DNA of 64,000 nucleotides from Synechococcus sp. ATX 2A4 (GCF_024346375.1 NZ_JAGQCV010000007.1:118728-182727), one strand, 5' to 3'. Counted from the stretch's first letter, positions 16,338 through 28,254 are shown. The notes: generated by a model from the sequence alone, not told the origin. Made by a program: numbers and translations.

Positions 16338-17369
16338 GTGAACGCGAAACGTTCCTCTTCTCCCGGCGCTCCGAACGGCCATGAGCCACCCCACGGCTTC
16401 TCCCTCGGCCACCACCACGACCATCCCCACGGCCAATCCGACGGCCAATCCGACGGCCAATCCCACGGTCATTCCCCTAGCCATTCCCACGGCCATCACG
16501 CCGGCGCCAGCCCTGCCGGCGCCTTCAAGTGGAGCGTGTTGCTCAACACCCTGCTCACCAGCCTGCAGCTGGTGATCGGCCTGAGCTTCGGCTCATTGGC
16601 CCTGGTGGGTGATGCCCTGCACAACCTTGGCGATGTGATCGGTCTGACGCTCGGCTGGGGGGCGGAGCGCCTGAGCCAGCGGCCTGCGAAGGGACGCTTC
16701 ACCTTCGGCTACGGACGCGCCACCCACATGGCCTCGCTGGCGAACGGGCTGTTGATCCTGGTGGCCGGTGGCGTGGTGGTGGTGGAAGGCGTCGAGCGGC
16801 TGTATGCGCCGGTGCTGCTGCATCCCGCGCCGGTGGCCTGGGCGGCGGCGGCCGGCGTCGTGATCAATCTGCTTTCGGCGCGCCTGTTCGGCCCGCACCA
16901 TCACCATGACCTCAACCAGCGGGCGGCCGTGCTGCATCTGCTGACCGATGCGGCCGTGTCCGTGGCCGTGTTGATCAGCACCCTGCTGGTGGGCCTCACC
17001 CAGTGGGCCTGGCTGGATCCCCTCACCGCCATCGGTGTGGGCCTTGTGGTGATGATCAGTGCCATTTCCCTGTTGCGGGAGGCCATTGCCGTGAGCCTCG
17101 ATGCGGCACCGCGTGGCACCGATCTGGCGGCAATCCGCGCGGCGCTGCTGGAGTTGCCGGATGTGGTCGATGTGCGCGATCTGCACGTCTGGGGGGTCAG
17201 CACCTCACGGCTGGCGCTCACGGCCCACGTGGTGCGCCTGGAACGGGCACCCACCGACGACGGCCCCGCCCTGTTGGCGGAAGCCCGCCGGCGGTTGCAG
17301 GCGTTGGGCATCTGCCAGAGCACATTGCAACTGGAAGTGAGCCACGAAGACTGCTCCGCTTCCCCCTGA
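16338..17369 (+). CDS. Cation diffusion facilitator, zinc-type exporter
   Basis: A 343-residue CDF protein. The N-terminus is Gly/His/Ser rich (GHHHDHPHGQ and further), six membrane helices follow, then a cytoplasmic ferredoxin-like domain (DLHVWGVSTS). The transport site motifs HNLGD in helix 2 and HLLTD in helix 5 give the HD-HD set typical of Zn2+/H+ antiporters; GPHHHHD lies in the helix 4-5 loop. It likely exports zinc from the cytoplasm. The start is GTG at 16338. Part of the His-rich region is encoded by a 12-bp tandem repeat, so its length may vary between strains. Confidence 0.9.
   Translation: MNAKRSSSPGAPNGHEPPHGFSLGHHHDHPHGQSDGQSDGQSHGHSPSHSHGHHAGASPAGAFKWSVLLNTLLTSLQLVIGLSFGSLALVGDALHNLGDVIGLTLGWGAERLSQRPAKGRFTFGYGRATHMASLANGLLILVAGGVVVVEGVERLYAPVLLHPAPVAWAAAAGVVINLLSARLFGPHHHHDLNQRAAVLHLLTDAAVSVAVLISTLLVGLTQWAWLDPLTAIGVGLVVMISAISLLREAIAVSLDAAPRGTDLAAIRAALLELPDVVDVRDLHVWGVSTSRLALTAHVVRLERAPTDDGPALLAEARRRLQALGICQSTLQLEVSHEDCSASP
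16428..16499 (+). repeat. 12-bp in-frame repeat coding the His-rich loop
   Basis: Six 12-base units, mostly (C/G)ACGGCCAATCC, run in frame and encode repeats of HGQS/DGQS that shade into HGHS/SHSH. This is a metal-binding region created or extended by tandem duplication. Confidence 0.8.
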
Positions 17370-17518
17370 CCCTCTGGTGATGGGCGGTGGCGTGCCAAGG
17401 GCGGCATGCCGGAGGGATCCGGATCTTGCTGTTGGTGGCTTGACGACGTCGGTATGTTGCGCGGCTACTTGCCGCCACCGGTGCTTGCGGTAACGCTGAT
17501 CAAAACGCGGAATGCGCC

Positions 17519-17722
17519 ATGAGCCGCAGCGAACTGGAGCGATTGGTGGCTGAGGCGGAGCGGGATCCAGAGCTGCGATCGCCGCTGCGTCACTGCCGTT
17601 CCCTGAGGGAATTTCTGCTGGTGGCCCGCAAACTCGGCTACGGCGTCACCCGCCACGACCTGCGCCTCGCCCGCCTGGAACACCTGCAGCAGCCCGCCGG
17701 CCAGAGCGCCATCAACGCCTGA
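17519..17722 (+). CDS. Nif11-domain small protein
   Basis: This 67-residue protein matches the Nif11 leader-like domain: an N-terminal helix LERLVAEAERDPELR, a short linker, SLREFLLVARKLGYGVTRHDL, and a short tail. Nif11 domains form the leader peptides of many ribosomally made peptides but also occur as stand-alone proteins of unknown role. There is no Gly-Gly cleavage site with a Cys-rich core, no lanthionine synthetase and no peptide exporter nearby, so this copy is probably not a precursor peptide. Confidence 0.7.
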   Translation: MSRSELERLVAEAERDPELRSPLRHCRSLREFLLVARKLGYGVTRHDLRLARLEHLQQPAGQSAINA

Positions 17723-17865
17723 TCCATACCAGCGCCGGACATGCCTGCCGGTAGCACCCGCTGTCTGCCGGGCGACAGGCACGGGTCTTCCAGGGTCCCG
17801 CCCTAAGCGAAGCCGCCGAGCACTTCCTTTTCGATGGGCGCCCCTCCCCCTCTTCACGGCGCCTG

Positions 17866-18076
17866 GTCAACGTGCACGAGGCCAAGACCCTGCTGTCGCG
17901 CCTGAAGGATGCCGCCCATGCCGGCGAGACGATCGTGCTGGCCAAGGCCGGAAAGCCCCGGTCGGCTGCGCAGCGGCAGCCCGCTCGCCGATCCCGACGC
18001 GCTGCTACGGCCCCTCGATGACGACGACCTCGCCCTGTGGGAGGCCGGGGCACTCGTGGCCCCACCCAAGCCATGA
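17866..18076 (+). pseudogene. Broken Phd/YefM-type antitoxin
   Basis: The first part reads VNVHEAKTLLSRLKDAAHAG then ETIVLAKAGKP, the typical DNA-binding N-terminus of Phd-family antitoxins, but without a start codon. After GKP the frame shifts by one and resumes as GSPLADPDALLRPLDDDDLA then LWEAG, the typical C-terminus, with part of the middle missing. So the gene has lost its start, has a frameshift and has an internal deletion. The stop overlaps a downstream ATG as in real toxin-antitoxin operons. Confidence 0.75.
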
Positions 18077-18183
18077 GCCTGGGGCGAGAGCCGTGCGGAC
18101 GCCTGTCTCTGCTCAGTAGCCATGAGCTGCGGGGCACCGCCGATCAGATCGACATCGCCGCAGGTGACGCTTACCAAACGTGA
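18073..18183 (+). pseudogene. Possible remnant of a toxin gene
   Basis: An ATG overlapping the antitoxin stop (ATGA at 18073) opens a frame of only 36 codons ending at 18183. Its position is that of a toxin gene in a Phd-type operon, but the peptide (MSLGREPCGRLSLL...) has no recognisable PIN or Doc motif. It is named by position only. Confidence 0.3.
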
Positions 18184-18247
18184 CCCTGAAGATTGCTCCT
18201 GAAGTAGATGAGCCGCTTCATCTTTGGCGGTTGGATCTACAGGAGAA

Positions 18248-18319
<72 letters not shown>

Positions 18320-18363
18320 AGTCTTTGGAAACTAGCATCGAGCCCCCCCCCAAGCGCCTGCCG

Positions 18364-18606
18364 ATGCCAGCCACCCCGCCCAGGCCGCTTGATCCCGAAT
18401 TGCGGGCCCGGTTGCTGGAGGAAGCACGCACGCCCTGGCGCGGGCTGCGGCGGGGCCTGTGGTTCGCCTTCACCGCTTCAGCGGCCATCGGCCTGGCCAC
18501 CATGGCGATGCGGCTGAGCGCGGGGGCGGAGCTGGCCTCAGGAGACCTGGTCATCCAGGGCGGAGCCCTGCTGATCTTCGGCGTGCTGCTCTGGCGCGAT
18601 CGCTGA
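18364..18606 (+). CDS. DUF3493 membrane protein
   Basis: An 80-residue protein with LDPELRARLLEEARTPWRGLRR followed by two hydrophobic helices and a short basic end (WRDR). This matches the cyanobacterial and plastid DUF3493 family, whose plant relatives (LPA3-like) are linked to photosystem II assembly. I chose the ATG at 18364; the frame extends upstream toward tRNA-Thr with a TTG. The last 69 bases overlap the 3' end of the opposing tail membrane protein gene. Confidence 0.72.
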   Translation: MPATPPRPLDPELRARLLEEARTPWRGLRRGLWFAFTASAAIGLATMAMRLSAGAELASGDLVIQGGALLIFGVLLWRDR

Positions 18607-19218
18607 GGCCGCCAGCAGCACTGGCTTGATCAGCAGTGGCTCGGGCAACAGCAGTGGCAGGCCCAGACAGAGGCGCTCCCTGGCGGTGGCCTCCGGGGCG
18701 TGGGAGCTCTCGGCCATGCCTGCAACCAGCGCTTCCGGCCGGCTCAGTAGCCAGACGCATTGACACAGTTGCTGCCACTGCCACAGGCACAGGGCCAGCA
18801 GGGGAAGCGTGAGCAGCAGCGTCACCAGCCGGGAGCTGCCAGCAAGCGGCGACACGGCCATCGCCAGCCCGGCGTGATCGTCCATCAGCCACACCAGCGG
18901 CAACAGCAGCCCCGTGCCCGCAGCCCCCAGCACCTTCACCGCCAGCGGCGCCTGCAGGCCGCTCAGGCGGCGCTGCAACTCCCGCCGCCCCTGCAGGGGG
19001 ATCTGCACCACCAGCAGCGACCACACATCGGGTGGCTGACGCCAGAACAGTACCGCCGGCACCAACGCTCCCAGCGACCAGCAGAGGACCCGCTCCAAGC
19101 CAGGCAGCGGGCCTGGATCAGCACCGGCCAGCAACAGAAAGGCCAGCAGCAATTCGGCGGGAAGTGCTGCCAGGCCGAGCAGTTGAATCCACAGCAGAGG
19201 CTCGCTGCGGGGATTCAT
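18538..19218 (-). CDS. Low-complexity-tail membrane protein downstream of infB
   Basis: A 226-residue protein with about five hydrophobic helices (LLWIQLLGLAALPAELLLAF, VLCWSLGALVPAVLF and others) and a hydrophilic tail (EQHAEDQQGSALDDQVS). This corresponds to a conserved cyanobacterial family found after infB and colliding with a convergent small gene, here DUF3493. The start lies two bases after the infB stop, so translation is probably coupled to it. No function is known. The tail is encoded on the strand opposite the DUF3493 3' end. Confidence 0.75.
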   Translation of the reverse strand: MNPRSEPLLWIQLLGLAALPAELLLAFLLLAGADPGPLPGLERVLCWSLGALVPAVLFWRQPPDVWSLLVVQIPLQGRRELQRRLSGLQAPLAVKVLGAAGTGLLLPLVWLMDDHAGLAMAVSPLAGSSRLVTLLLTLPLLALCLWQWQQLCQCVWLLSRPEALVAGMAESSHAPEATARERLCLGLPLLLPEPLLIKPVLLAASAIAPEQHAEDQQGSALDDQVS

Positions 19219-19220
19219 GG

Positions 19221-22200
19221 TCAGTTGGTGCTGAGGGTGCGGCGTTGGGTGACGAGCTTGTAAGCCTCCACCCGGTCGCCGTCCTGCCAGTTGGCGAACC
19301 GATCGCAGCCGATGCCGCACTCGAAGCCGGTGGCCACGTCCTTGACGTCGTCCTTGTTGCGGCGCAGCGAGTCGAGGTCGCCCTCGAACACGATCTGCTT
19401 GCCGCGGTGGACGCGCACCTTGCAGTTGCGTTGCAGCTTGCCATTGGTGACATAGCAACCTGCGACGGCGCTCTTGCCGATGCTGAACACCGCGCGCACT
19501 TCGGCTTCGCCGAGCGTTTCCTCCACCATCTCCGGCTCCAGCAGGCCTTCCATGGCCAGTTGGATGTCTTCGAGCAGCTTGTAGATCACGTCGTAGTCAC
19601 GCACGTCGACGCCGGTGGCATCAGAAGCGCGCTTGGCGCCCGGTGCCATCGAGGTGTTGAAGCCCACGATCACCGCACCGGAGGCGGCGGCGAGGTCCAC
19701 GTCGGTTTCGGTGATCTCGCCCGGTGCCGACAGCAGCACCCGCACCTGCACCTCGCCCTGGGGCAGCTGCTCGAGCGATCCAAGAATCGCTTCCACACTG
19801 CCCTGCACATCGGCCTTGAGGATCAAGTTGAGCTCCTTGAGGTCGCCCTCGCTCGCCTGACCCGACATGGAGGCCAGCGACACGCGGCGTGACGCCATCT
19901 GCTGGGCCAGCCGGGTGGCGCGGGCCTCGGTGGCCCGTTCCCCCACCACCGAGCGGGCTGTCTTCTCGTCGGGGTACACCTCAAACTCGTCGCCTGCGGT
20001 GGGCACTTCGCTGAAGCCGAGGGCTTCAACGGCCGAGGACGGACCCGCCGTCTTCACCCGCTTGCCGGTGTCGTCGACCATGGCGCGCACCTTGCCGAGC
20101 ACAGGCCCGGCCGCCACCACATCGCCGGCGCGCAGGGTGCCGTTCTGGATCAGCAGGGTGGCCACCGGACCCTTGGCCTTGTCGAGGTGGGCTTCGATCA
20201 CGGTGCCCTTCGCCATCCGGTCGGGGTTGGCCTGGAGGTCCTCCACCTCCGACACCAGCAGGATCATCTCCAGCAGCTTGTCGATGTTCTCCCGCTTGAT
20301 GGCGCTCACCGGCACCATCACCGTGTCTCCGCCCCAGTCTTCGGCCACCAGTTGCTGGCCGGAGAGCTCCTGCTTGACGCGGTCGGGCTGGGCGCCCTCC
20401 TTGTCGATCTTGTTGATCGCCACCACGATCGGCACCTCGGCGGCGCGGGCGTGGCTGATGGCCTCCAGGGTCTGGGGGCGCACGCCGTCGTCGGCGGCGA
20501 CCACCAGCACGGCCACGTCGGTGACCTTGGTGCCCCGGGCACGCATGGCGGTGAACGCTTCGTGGCCCGGGGTGTCGAGGAAGGTGATGCGGCGCTCTTC
20601 GCCGGCATGGGGAATCGTGACCTGATAAGCACCGATGTGCTGCGTGATCCCGCCGGCTTCGCCAGCGGCGACGCGGGTCTTGCGGATGGCGTCGAGCAGG
20701 CTGGTTTTGCCGTGGTCGACGTGGCCCATCACGGTGACCACCGGCGGCCGGCGGATCAGATGCAGGAGATCGCTCTCTTCGATCATGTCCACCGTCTTCT
20801 TGGCGGCTTCCTGGACGTCGTCTTCGAGCACGGGAACGCCGAATTCCTCGGACACCGTTTCGATCGTGGAGAGATCGAGGGTCTGGGTGACCGTGGCGAT
20901 GATGCCCTTGAAGAAGAGCGACTTGATGATCTCGGAACTCTCCACGCCAAGGCGGTCGGCGAGTTCCTGCACCGTGAGGTTGCCCTCCGGCACGATCAGC
21001 ATTTCCGGCCGGGTGGCCTTGGCCTCGCGGGCGGCGCGCAGTTCCATGGCCCGGCGCCGCTGGCGCTGGCGGGTGGTTTCCTTCTTGCGCTTGCGCATCG
21101 CCACCACCGGCTTGGCGGCCGGGGCGCTCTGGCGTGCCCGTGGCTTGGCGGGCCGGGCCAGGCTGGCCTGCAGCACATGCGCCTCAAGTTCGCCGGCAAA
21201 GCCGCCGGTCTCAGCCGTGAGCGCATCATCGTTGTCGCCGATGATGTGCACCTTCTGGCGCAGCTTCTGCGGCGATTTGCTGCGCAGCGCTTCAAGTTTG
21301 GCGCTGTCGTCCCACTCCGGCCGCCGGGCCTTCCCGGCCGGCTGGGGGGTGCGGAAACCGGGGCGACGAGGAGCCGCCGGTGGGGTGGCCGTAGGGCGAG
21401 GAGCGGCGTCCGCAGAACCGGTGGCCTCTCCCCGTTCGGGCCGGCGCGGTGGAGGCGCGGTGGGGCGAGTGCCGGGTTTCTGCAACTGCATGAGCTCGCC
21501 GGGTGCCACCGGCTTGCGCATGCCCTGAGGCATGCCGCCAGCCCGGATCGGCGGGCCCGGCTTGCCAGGAGCACCAGGGCCGGCGGCGTCGCGGCGGATC
21601 GGTTTGCCCACCAGCTCCAGGGGGCTGCGGGCCTGCACAGGGCGGGGGCTCGGGGCCGGCGTGCGCTGCGGGGCGCCCGCAGGACGCTGGCTCAGGGCCG
21701 GCCGTCCCGAAGGCGGAGCCGGCCGGTTGCTGGTGCCGGGGGTCGGGGCGGGAGCGGCGGGGCGTGGTTGTGGCGGTGGTTGGCCGGGTCCCACCCGAGC
21801 AATCACCTGGGGTTTACCGCCGCCATCGCCACGGACGGGGGCGCTGGGCCGCTGGGGCGGAGCCGGACGGCTGGAGGGGGCGTTGCCGCGGGGAACGGGC
21901 CGTGGGCTGGTGCTTGGCCGAGGGCTTGCCGCTGGTGCAGCGACTGGGCGCGGGCTTGTGGTGGGCGCGTTGGCGGCCGGAGCTTCGGGTTTGCGGGCCG
22001 GCATGGCCGGGGATTTGCTCACGGGGGTGGCGGGACGTGCCGGGGGAGCCACCGGCCGTGAGGGTGCCGGCTTGGCGGCAGCTGGTGGAGCAGCAGGGGC
22101 TGCGGCTGCCGGTGGCCGTGAGGGGGCCGCTGTGCCGGTGGCCGGCGCGCGCATGGGCAGCGGCGCACTGGGCCTGGCTGGCGGCGTGGTGGAGGGCTTC

Positions 22201-22637
22201 TGGGCGGCAGGTTGCGCCAGAACCGGCTTCACCGGCGCTGCCGGTGCAACGGCAGGCCGGGCCGGTTGGGCAACGATGACCGGAGGTCCTGCCGGCCGGG
22301 CCGGGGGCTTTTCAGGGGCGGCGGCGGGAGAGGCGGCCGCGGCGGCTGGCGGCGTTGCCGGAGCCGCTTTCTTCACGGCCAGAATCGCGTTGCCAGCCTC
22401 CGCCATGGGCGGTGTCGTGGGCTTTGGGGCGGACATGGAGGGCGGCGTGGGTCGGGAGATGCCGCTGCCGTTGGGGCGGATCAGCTTCCGGATCCGGGCA
22501 GCTTCGTCATCGCTGATCGAACTGCTGTGGCTGCGGGCGGCAATGGACAGCTTTTCGGCAGCGTCGAGCACGTCCTTGTTGTCCAGGCCCAGGTCCTTGG
22601 ACAACTCATAGATTCTCACTTTGCCGCTGCTGGTCAT
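19221..22637 (-). CDS. infB: Translation initiation factor IF-2
   Basis: The 1138-residue protein has a short N-terminal IF2N helix domain, then about 350 residues of Pro/Ala-rich low complexity. A basic segment ([14 protein letters not shown]) leads into a second IF2N-like domain, the GTPase domain from about residue 630 ([24 protein letters not shown]), and the C-terminal domains that bind initiator tRNA. It loads fMet-tRNA on the ribosome. The long Pro/Ala region makes it larger than the roughly 890-residue E. coli protein, as usual in cyanobacteria. It sits last but one in the rimP-nusA-ylxR-infB operon. Confidence 0.97.
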   Translation of the reverse strand: MTSSGKVRIYELSKDLGLDNKDVLDAAEKLSIAARSHSSSISDDEAARIRKLIRPNGSGISRPTPPSMSAPKPTTPPMAEAGNAILAVKKAAPATPPAAAAASPAAAPEKPPARPAGPPVIVAQPARPAVAPAAPVKPVLAQPAAQKPSTTPPARPSAPLPMRAPATGTAAPSRPPAAAAPAAPPAAAKPAPSRPVAPPARPATPVSKSPAMPARKPEAPAANAPTTSPRPVAAPAASPRPSTSPRPVPRGNAPSSRPAPPQRPSAPVRGDGGGKPQVIARVGPGQPPPQPRPAAPAPTPGTSNRPAPPSGRPALSQRPAGAPQRTPAPSPRPVQARSPLELVGKPIRRDAAGPGAPGKPGPPIRAGGMPQGMRKPVAPGELMQLQKPGTRPTAPPPRRPERGEATGSADAAPRPTATPPAAPRRPGFRTPQPAGKARRPEWDDSAKLEALRSKSPQKLRQKVHIIGDNDDALTAETGGFAGELEAHVLQASLARPAKPRARQSAPAAKPVVAMRKRKKETTRQRQRRRAMELRAAREAKATRPEMLIVPEGNLTVQELADRLGVESSEIIKSLFFKGIIATVTQTLDLSTIETVSEEFGVPVLEDDVQEAAKKTVDMIEESDLLHLIRRPPVVTVMGHVDHGKTSLLDAIRKTRVAAGEAGGITQHIGAYQVTIPHAGEERRITFLDTPGHEAFTAMRARGTKVTDVAVLVVAADDGVRPQTLEAISHARAAEVPIVVAINKIDKEGAQPDRVKQELSGQQLVAEDWGGDTVMVPVSAIKRENIDKLLEMILLVSEVEDLQANPDRMAKGTVIEAHLDKAKGPVATLLIQNGTLRAGDVVAAGPVLGKVRAMVDDTGKRVKTAGPSSAVEALGFSEVPTAGDEFEVYPDEKTARSVVGERATEARATRLAQQMASRRVSLASMSGQASEGDLKELNLILKADVQGSVEAILGSLEQLPQGEVQVRVLLSAPGEITETDVDLAAASGAVIVGFNTSMAPGAKRASDATGVDVRDYDVIYKLLEDIQLAMEGLLEPEMVEETLGEAEVRAVFSIGKSAVAGCYVTNGKLQRNCKVRVHRGKQIVFEGDLDSLRRNKDDVKDVATGFECGIGCDRFANWQDGDRVEAYKLVTQRRTLSTN

Positions 22638-22700
22638 TCAGGTCTCCGATCGGTCGGGGCCGCAGGTGCCGCCGGGCCCCACACGCGGTGCAGCCATCAA

Positions 22701-22979
22701 TCATCTTGCCTCAGAGGCTGCGGCCGGAGCACGGTTCAGCCGCTGCTCAAGCGCGGCATAGGTGGATTCCGCCACCGTGCAGCGCAGGGCACGCTGCAGC
22801 CGCTTTCGCCGTTTCGCCTCGTCAAAGCAGGCGCGGGTGGGGCACAGGTAGGCCGAGCGGCCCATGCCCTCATCCAGGGCGATGCCCCCACCCGCCAGGC
22901 GGATGACCCGCAGGAACTGGCGCCGGTCGGCCAGCAGGCGGCAGCTCACACAACGCCGCAGGGTGGGTGAGGCCGCCAT
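22701..22979 (-). CDS. ylxR: YlxR-family RNA-binding protein
   Basis: A 92-residue basic protein with the YlxR/RnpM signature: LRRCVSCR near the N-terminus, FLRVIRL, GRSAYLCP, then a basic helix AKRRKRLQRALR. YlxR folds bind nucleic acid and in Firmicutes modulate RNase P. It starts 10 bases after the nusA stop and precedes infB, the standard nusA-ylxR-infB order. The chosen ATG removes an upstream frame extension that runs into nusA. Confidence 0.88.
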   Translation of the reverse strand: MAASPTLRRCVSCRLLADRRQFLRVIRLAGGGIALDEGMGRSAYLCPTRACFDEAKRRKRLQRALRCTVAESTYAALEQRLNRAPAAASEAR

Positions 22980-22989
22980 CGGGTGGCCC

Positions 22990-24441
22990 TCAGCCCTTGG
23001 GCTGCTCGGCAGCCGCATCGGGTTCGCCTTCGGTCTCCAGCTCTGCAGCCGGTTCGGCGGCCGGTTCGGCTTCAGGTTCGGCGTCCAGTGGAGGCTCGGC
23101 TTCGCCTTCATAAACAGCCTGCTCCTCTTCGTCCTGGAGGTCGAGCTCGTCTTCGGGCAGGGGGTAGAGCTCCCGCAGGCGTGCATCTTCTTCGGCGCGG
23201 TTGGCCTGCTCCACCGCCAGGCGGGCTTCCGCCTCGGCCTGCTGGCGCTCGTCCTCCTCCCGCAACGCGATCAGTTCGGCGGCGCGGGCGTCCTCGCTCA
23301 CCTGGTCGTATTCAGCGGCGTTCTTGATATCGATCTTCCAGCCGGTGAGGCGGGCGGCGAGGCGCACGTTCTGCCCTTCCCGACCGATCGCCAGGCTGAG
23401 CATGTCCTGCGGCACGAGCACGTGGGCGTGTTGTCCTTCCGGATCCACCAGCCGCACCATCTCGACCCGCGCCGGGCTGAGCGAATTGGCGATGTACTGG
23501 CCTGGATCGGGAGACCAGCGAATCACGTCGATCTTCTCGCCTCGCAGCTCGTTCACCACCTGCTGGATGCGGGAGCCGCGGGCACCGATGCAGGCCCCCA
23601 CCGGGTCCACTTCGCGCTCCACGCTGTCCACCGCCACCTTGGTGCGCGGCCCCACGGCCCGCGACGGGGGGTTGGCTTCCCGTGCCACCGCCACGATGCG
23701 CACGGAACCTTCCTGGATTTCCGGCACCTCGTTTTCAAAGAGGTACACCACCAGGCCGGCGTTCGCCCGGGACACGAACAGCTGCGGCCCCCGGCGCGCC
23801 ACCTCGCTCACCTCCTTGAGGAACACCTTGAAGGTGGCGTTGGCGCGGTAGTTGTCGTTGGGCAGTTGGTCGCGGCGGGGCAGCTCCGCCTCCACCTCCG
23901 GCCTGCCCAGGCCGGAACTCACCGCCATGATCACCGACTGGCGCTCGAAGCGGATCACCCGCGCCGTGAGCACGGGATCCTCCAGATCCGCGAACTCCTC
24001 CTGGATCATGCGGCGCTGCTGGTCGCGCAGTTTCTGGGCCAGCACCTGCTTGGTGGTGGAGGCGGCCATGCGGCCGAAATCGTCCTTTTCGGGGGTGACG
24101 TCGAGCACCACGGTGTCACCGATCTGGGCGTCTTCCGCCACCTGCTGCACCTCGGCGAGGGCGATCTGGTGGTCTTCACTCTCCACCTCCTCGACGATGA
24201 TCTTGCTGGCGAGCACGCGGTAGCCCTCCTCATCAAGATCGAGGGCCACGTCGAAATTGCTGAAGTAGTCCTCCTCAAACGGGTCTTCGCTGATGCCGAG
24301 GTAAAGGGTGCGGCGGTAGCGCTCGTAGCCCTTCAGCAGCGCCTCGCGCAGGGCCGCTTCCACCACCTGGGTGGGCAGCTTCTTCTCATCGCTGATGTCC
24401 TCGATCAGGTTCTGCAGACCGGGGAGAAGAACGAGCGCCAT
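22990..24441 (-). CDS. nusA: Transcription termination/antitermination factor NusA
   Basis: A 483-residue protein with an N-terminal RNA-polymerase-binding domain, an S1 domain (about 135-200), and two KH domains with GACIGARGSRIQ and ISLAIGREGQNVRLAARLTGW-type motifs. It ends in a cyanobacterial C-terminal tail rich in Glu, Ala and Pro. NusA governs pausing, termination and antitermination. It lies between rimP (69 bp upstream) and ylxR. The acidic tail replaces the E. coli C-terminal acidic repeats. Confidence 0.97.
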   Translation of the reverse strand: MALVLLPGLQNLIEDISDEKKLPTQVVEAALREALLKGYERYRRTLYLGISEDPFEEDYFSNFDVALDLDEEGYRVLASKIIVEEVESEDHQIALAEVQQVAEDAQIGDTVVLDVTPEKDDFGRMAASTTKQVLAQKLRDQQRRMIQEEFADLEDPVLTARVIRFERQSVIMAVSSGLGRPEVEAELPRRDQLPNDNYRANATFKVFLKEVSEVARRGPQLFVSRANAGLVVYLFENEVPEIQEGSVRIVAVAREANPPSRAVGPRTKVAVDSVEREVDPVGACIGARGSRIQQVVNELRGEKIDVIRWSPDPGQYIANSLSPARVEMVRLVDPEGQHAHVLVPQDMLSLAIGREGQNVRLAARLTGWKIDIKNAAEYDQVSEDARAAELIALREEDERQQAEAEARLAVEQANRAEEDARLRELYPLPEDELDLQDEEEQAVYEGEAEPPLDAEPEAEPAAEPAAELETEGEPDAAAEQPKG

Positions 24442-24510
24442 GGGATGGGAAGAGGGGTGGGAACGGAAATCGGGTCGGGGAGCGGCGCGCCGCTCAGGCC
24501 GAGGGCGGTG

Positions 24511-24978
24511 TCACTCGCTCGGCCGGGTGAGGCTGACGGCCAACACGTCGTGGCGGGGAATCCGCTGCCGGCGGCCGCGGACATTGAGGTGCAGGAAGGC
24601 GTCGTCGCGTTCCAGCAACAGCCCGGCGCGGGTGCTTTCGGTTCCGTCGGAGTGGCGGAACCGCACCTCGATCGGGAAGCCTCGAAAGCTGTGGAAGTCG
24701 CGGTCTTCCACCAGCGCGTCGTTGAGGCCGGGACTGCTGATTTCGAGAACATAGGCCTCGCTCAACAGCGCTTCGGCCTCCATCGCCTCGCCCAAGGCAC
24801 CGCTGAAGGCGGCGCAATCGTCGAGGGTCACATCGCCGCCATCGCCGGTGCGGAGCTGCACCAGAACGATGCAGGGGTGGCGATGGGTCTGGATCTGTGC
24901 CTCCACCACGCGAAACCCGGTGGTGTCAGCCACCCGGCGCGCAAGGGATTCAAGTGCGGGAAGAAGCGGGTGGGGCAC
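24511..24978 (-). CDS. rimP: Ribosome maturation factor RimP
   Basis: A 155-residue protein with the RimP pattern: GFRVVEAQIQ, LDDCAAFSGALGEAME, YVLEISSPGLNDAL, then an SH3-like C-terminal domain. RimP is needed for 30S subunit maturation. As in most bacteria it is directly upstream of nusA. The 155-bp stretch upstream probably holds the operon promoter, although I cannot identify it. Confidence 0.93.
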   Translation of the reverse strand: MPHPLLPALESLARRVADTTGFRVVEAQIQTHRHPCIVLVQLRTGDGGDVTLDDCAAFSGALGEAMEAEALLSEAYVLEISSPGLNDALVEDRDFHSFRGFPIEVRFRHSDGTESTRAGLLLERDDAFLHLNVRGRRQRIPRHDVLAVSLTRPSE

Positions 24979-25133
24979 CGGGCCAGGTCAGGAGCAGTGG
25001 AGCGAGCCCGACCGGCTCCTGCAGAGAACTGCCCCGGACGCTGGAGCAAGCTCGTGCGCCTGGGTATGCCCGCCGGGCACTTCTGAATCCTAGAGCTCGG
25101 TGCTCCAGCCCCGCCCAGCGGCCGGGCGGCGCC

Positions 25134-25418
25134 TTACTCCGGCGTGCCCAGGCTGGCGCTCGGGGCGCCGCCGAACAGGCCGAGGCTGGGAGCTTCGCCG
25201 TAAAAGTCGTCCACTCCCGCTTCACCACGCAGGCCGGCGTCCTGGTTGATGCAGCGCTGCGGCTCCTTCACGTACTGGCAGACCCGCGCCCACAGCTTGG
25301 CGCGGGTACCGGGAGCGCCCTGGCTGAACAGCACCTGGTCGTTGCCACCGACCATTCCCTGGATCTCCACCTGACAAAGTGCGCAGCGCACGCGGGTGCC
25401 GGGGGGGATCGAAGCCAT
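25134..25418 (-). CDS. Conserved small protein of unknown function
   Basis: A 94-residue protein. Its core reads PPGTRVRCALCQVEIQGMVGG, NDQVLFSQGAPGTRAKLWARV and CQYVKEP, with four Cys in all (CALC, later CQ and C-INQD), followed by a Gly/Ala/Ser-rich tail. The CxxC pair could bind metal, but two pairs in zinc-ribbon spacing are not present. The well-structured core argues for a real gene; I do not recognise a named family. It is on the same strand as the rimP operon, 155 bp upstream of it. Confidence 0.6.
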   Translation of the reverse strand: MASIPPGTRVRCALCQVEIQGMVGGNDQVLFSQGAPGTRAKLWARVCQYVKEPQRCINQDAGLRGEAGVDDFYGEAPSLGLFGGAPSASLGTPE

Positions 25419-25464
25419 GGGATGGCGGCGGTTGGGGGCAACTTAGGCTGCTACCTGCGGGCAC

Positions 25465-27494
<2,030 letters not shown>

Positions 27495-27540
27495 ACCAAG
27501 CCGCGCCCTTGCTACGGTCACGGCCTTTGGCGCGCCTTCG

Positions 27541-28254
27541 ATGTCAGATCTGCAGGACCGCATGAAGCAGGCGGTGGCTGCTGCGGCCGTTGACCAGATC
27601 CGCGATGGCATGGTGCTGGGCCTGGGCTCGGGTTCCACCGCCGCCTTGATGATCAAGGCGCTGGGCGCCAAGCTCAGCCGCGGCGAGCTCACCGACATCG
27701 TGGGCGTGACCACCTCGTTTCAAGGCGAGGTGCTGGCCGCCGAGCTCGGCATTCCGCTGCAGAGCCTCAACGCGGTGGAACGGATCGATCTGGCGATCGA
27801 TGGCGCCGATGAAGTCGACCCCAACTTCCAGTTGATCAAAGGGGGCGGTGCCTGCCACGTGCAGGAAAAGCTGGTGGCCCGCCGTGCCCAGCGGTTCGTG
27901 GTGGTGGTGGATTCCACCAAGCTGGTGGAGCGGCTCAACCTCGGCTTCCTCCTGCCTGTGGAGGTGCTGCCCGCCGCCTGGCGTCAGGTGAAGTCGGAGC
28001 TGGAGGTGATTGGCGCGGAGGTGGAGCTGCGCATGGCCGTGCGCAAGGCCGGCCCGGTGGTGACCGACCAGGGCAATCTCGTGCTGGATCTGAAGTTCCC
28101 TGGTGGGATCGGCGATCCGGTTTCGCTGGAGCTGGAGATCAACAACATCCCCGGCGTGCTGGAAAATGGCCTGTTCGTCAACCTCGCCGATCAGGTGCTT
28201 GTGGGTCAGATCACCGACGGCGTGCCCGAGGTGAAGGACCTGCAGAAGCGCTGA
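27541..28254 (+). CDS. rpiA: Ribose-5-phosphate isomerase A
   Basis: A 237-residue enzyme with the RpiA motifs [22 protein letters not shown] (catalytic Asp) and [14 protein letters not shown] (catalytic Lys/Glu), and a C-terminal dimer region ending VPEVKDL. It interconverts ribose 5-phosphate and ribulose 5-phosphate in the Calvin cycle and pentose phosphate pathway. It begins 46 bases after the protease and converges on hisD with 36 bases between stops. Confidence 0.96.
   Translation: MSDLQDRMKQAVAAAAVDQIRDGMVLGLGSGSTAALMIKALGAKLSRGELTDIVGVTTSFQGEVLAAELGIPLQSLNAVERIDLAIDGADEVDPNFQLIKGGGACHVQEKLVARRAQRFVVVVDSTKLVERLNLGFLLPVEVLPAAWRQVKSELEVIGAEVELRMAVRKAGPVVTDQGNLVLDLKFPGGIGDPVSLELEINNIPGVLENGLFVNLADQVLVGQITDGVPEVKDLQKR

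Noticed and set aside
17712..18137. 142-codon frame on the - strand over the antitoxin remnant
   Set aside because: Low-complexity Arg/Ser/Pro text. The + strand Phd motifs explain the sequence better.
22864..25086. 740-codon open frame opposite nusA and rimP
   Set aside because: Antisense shadow; NusA and RimP signatures are on the - strand and the opposite frame has no domain pattern.
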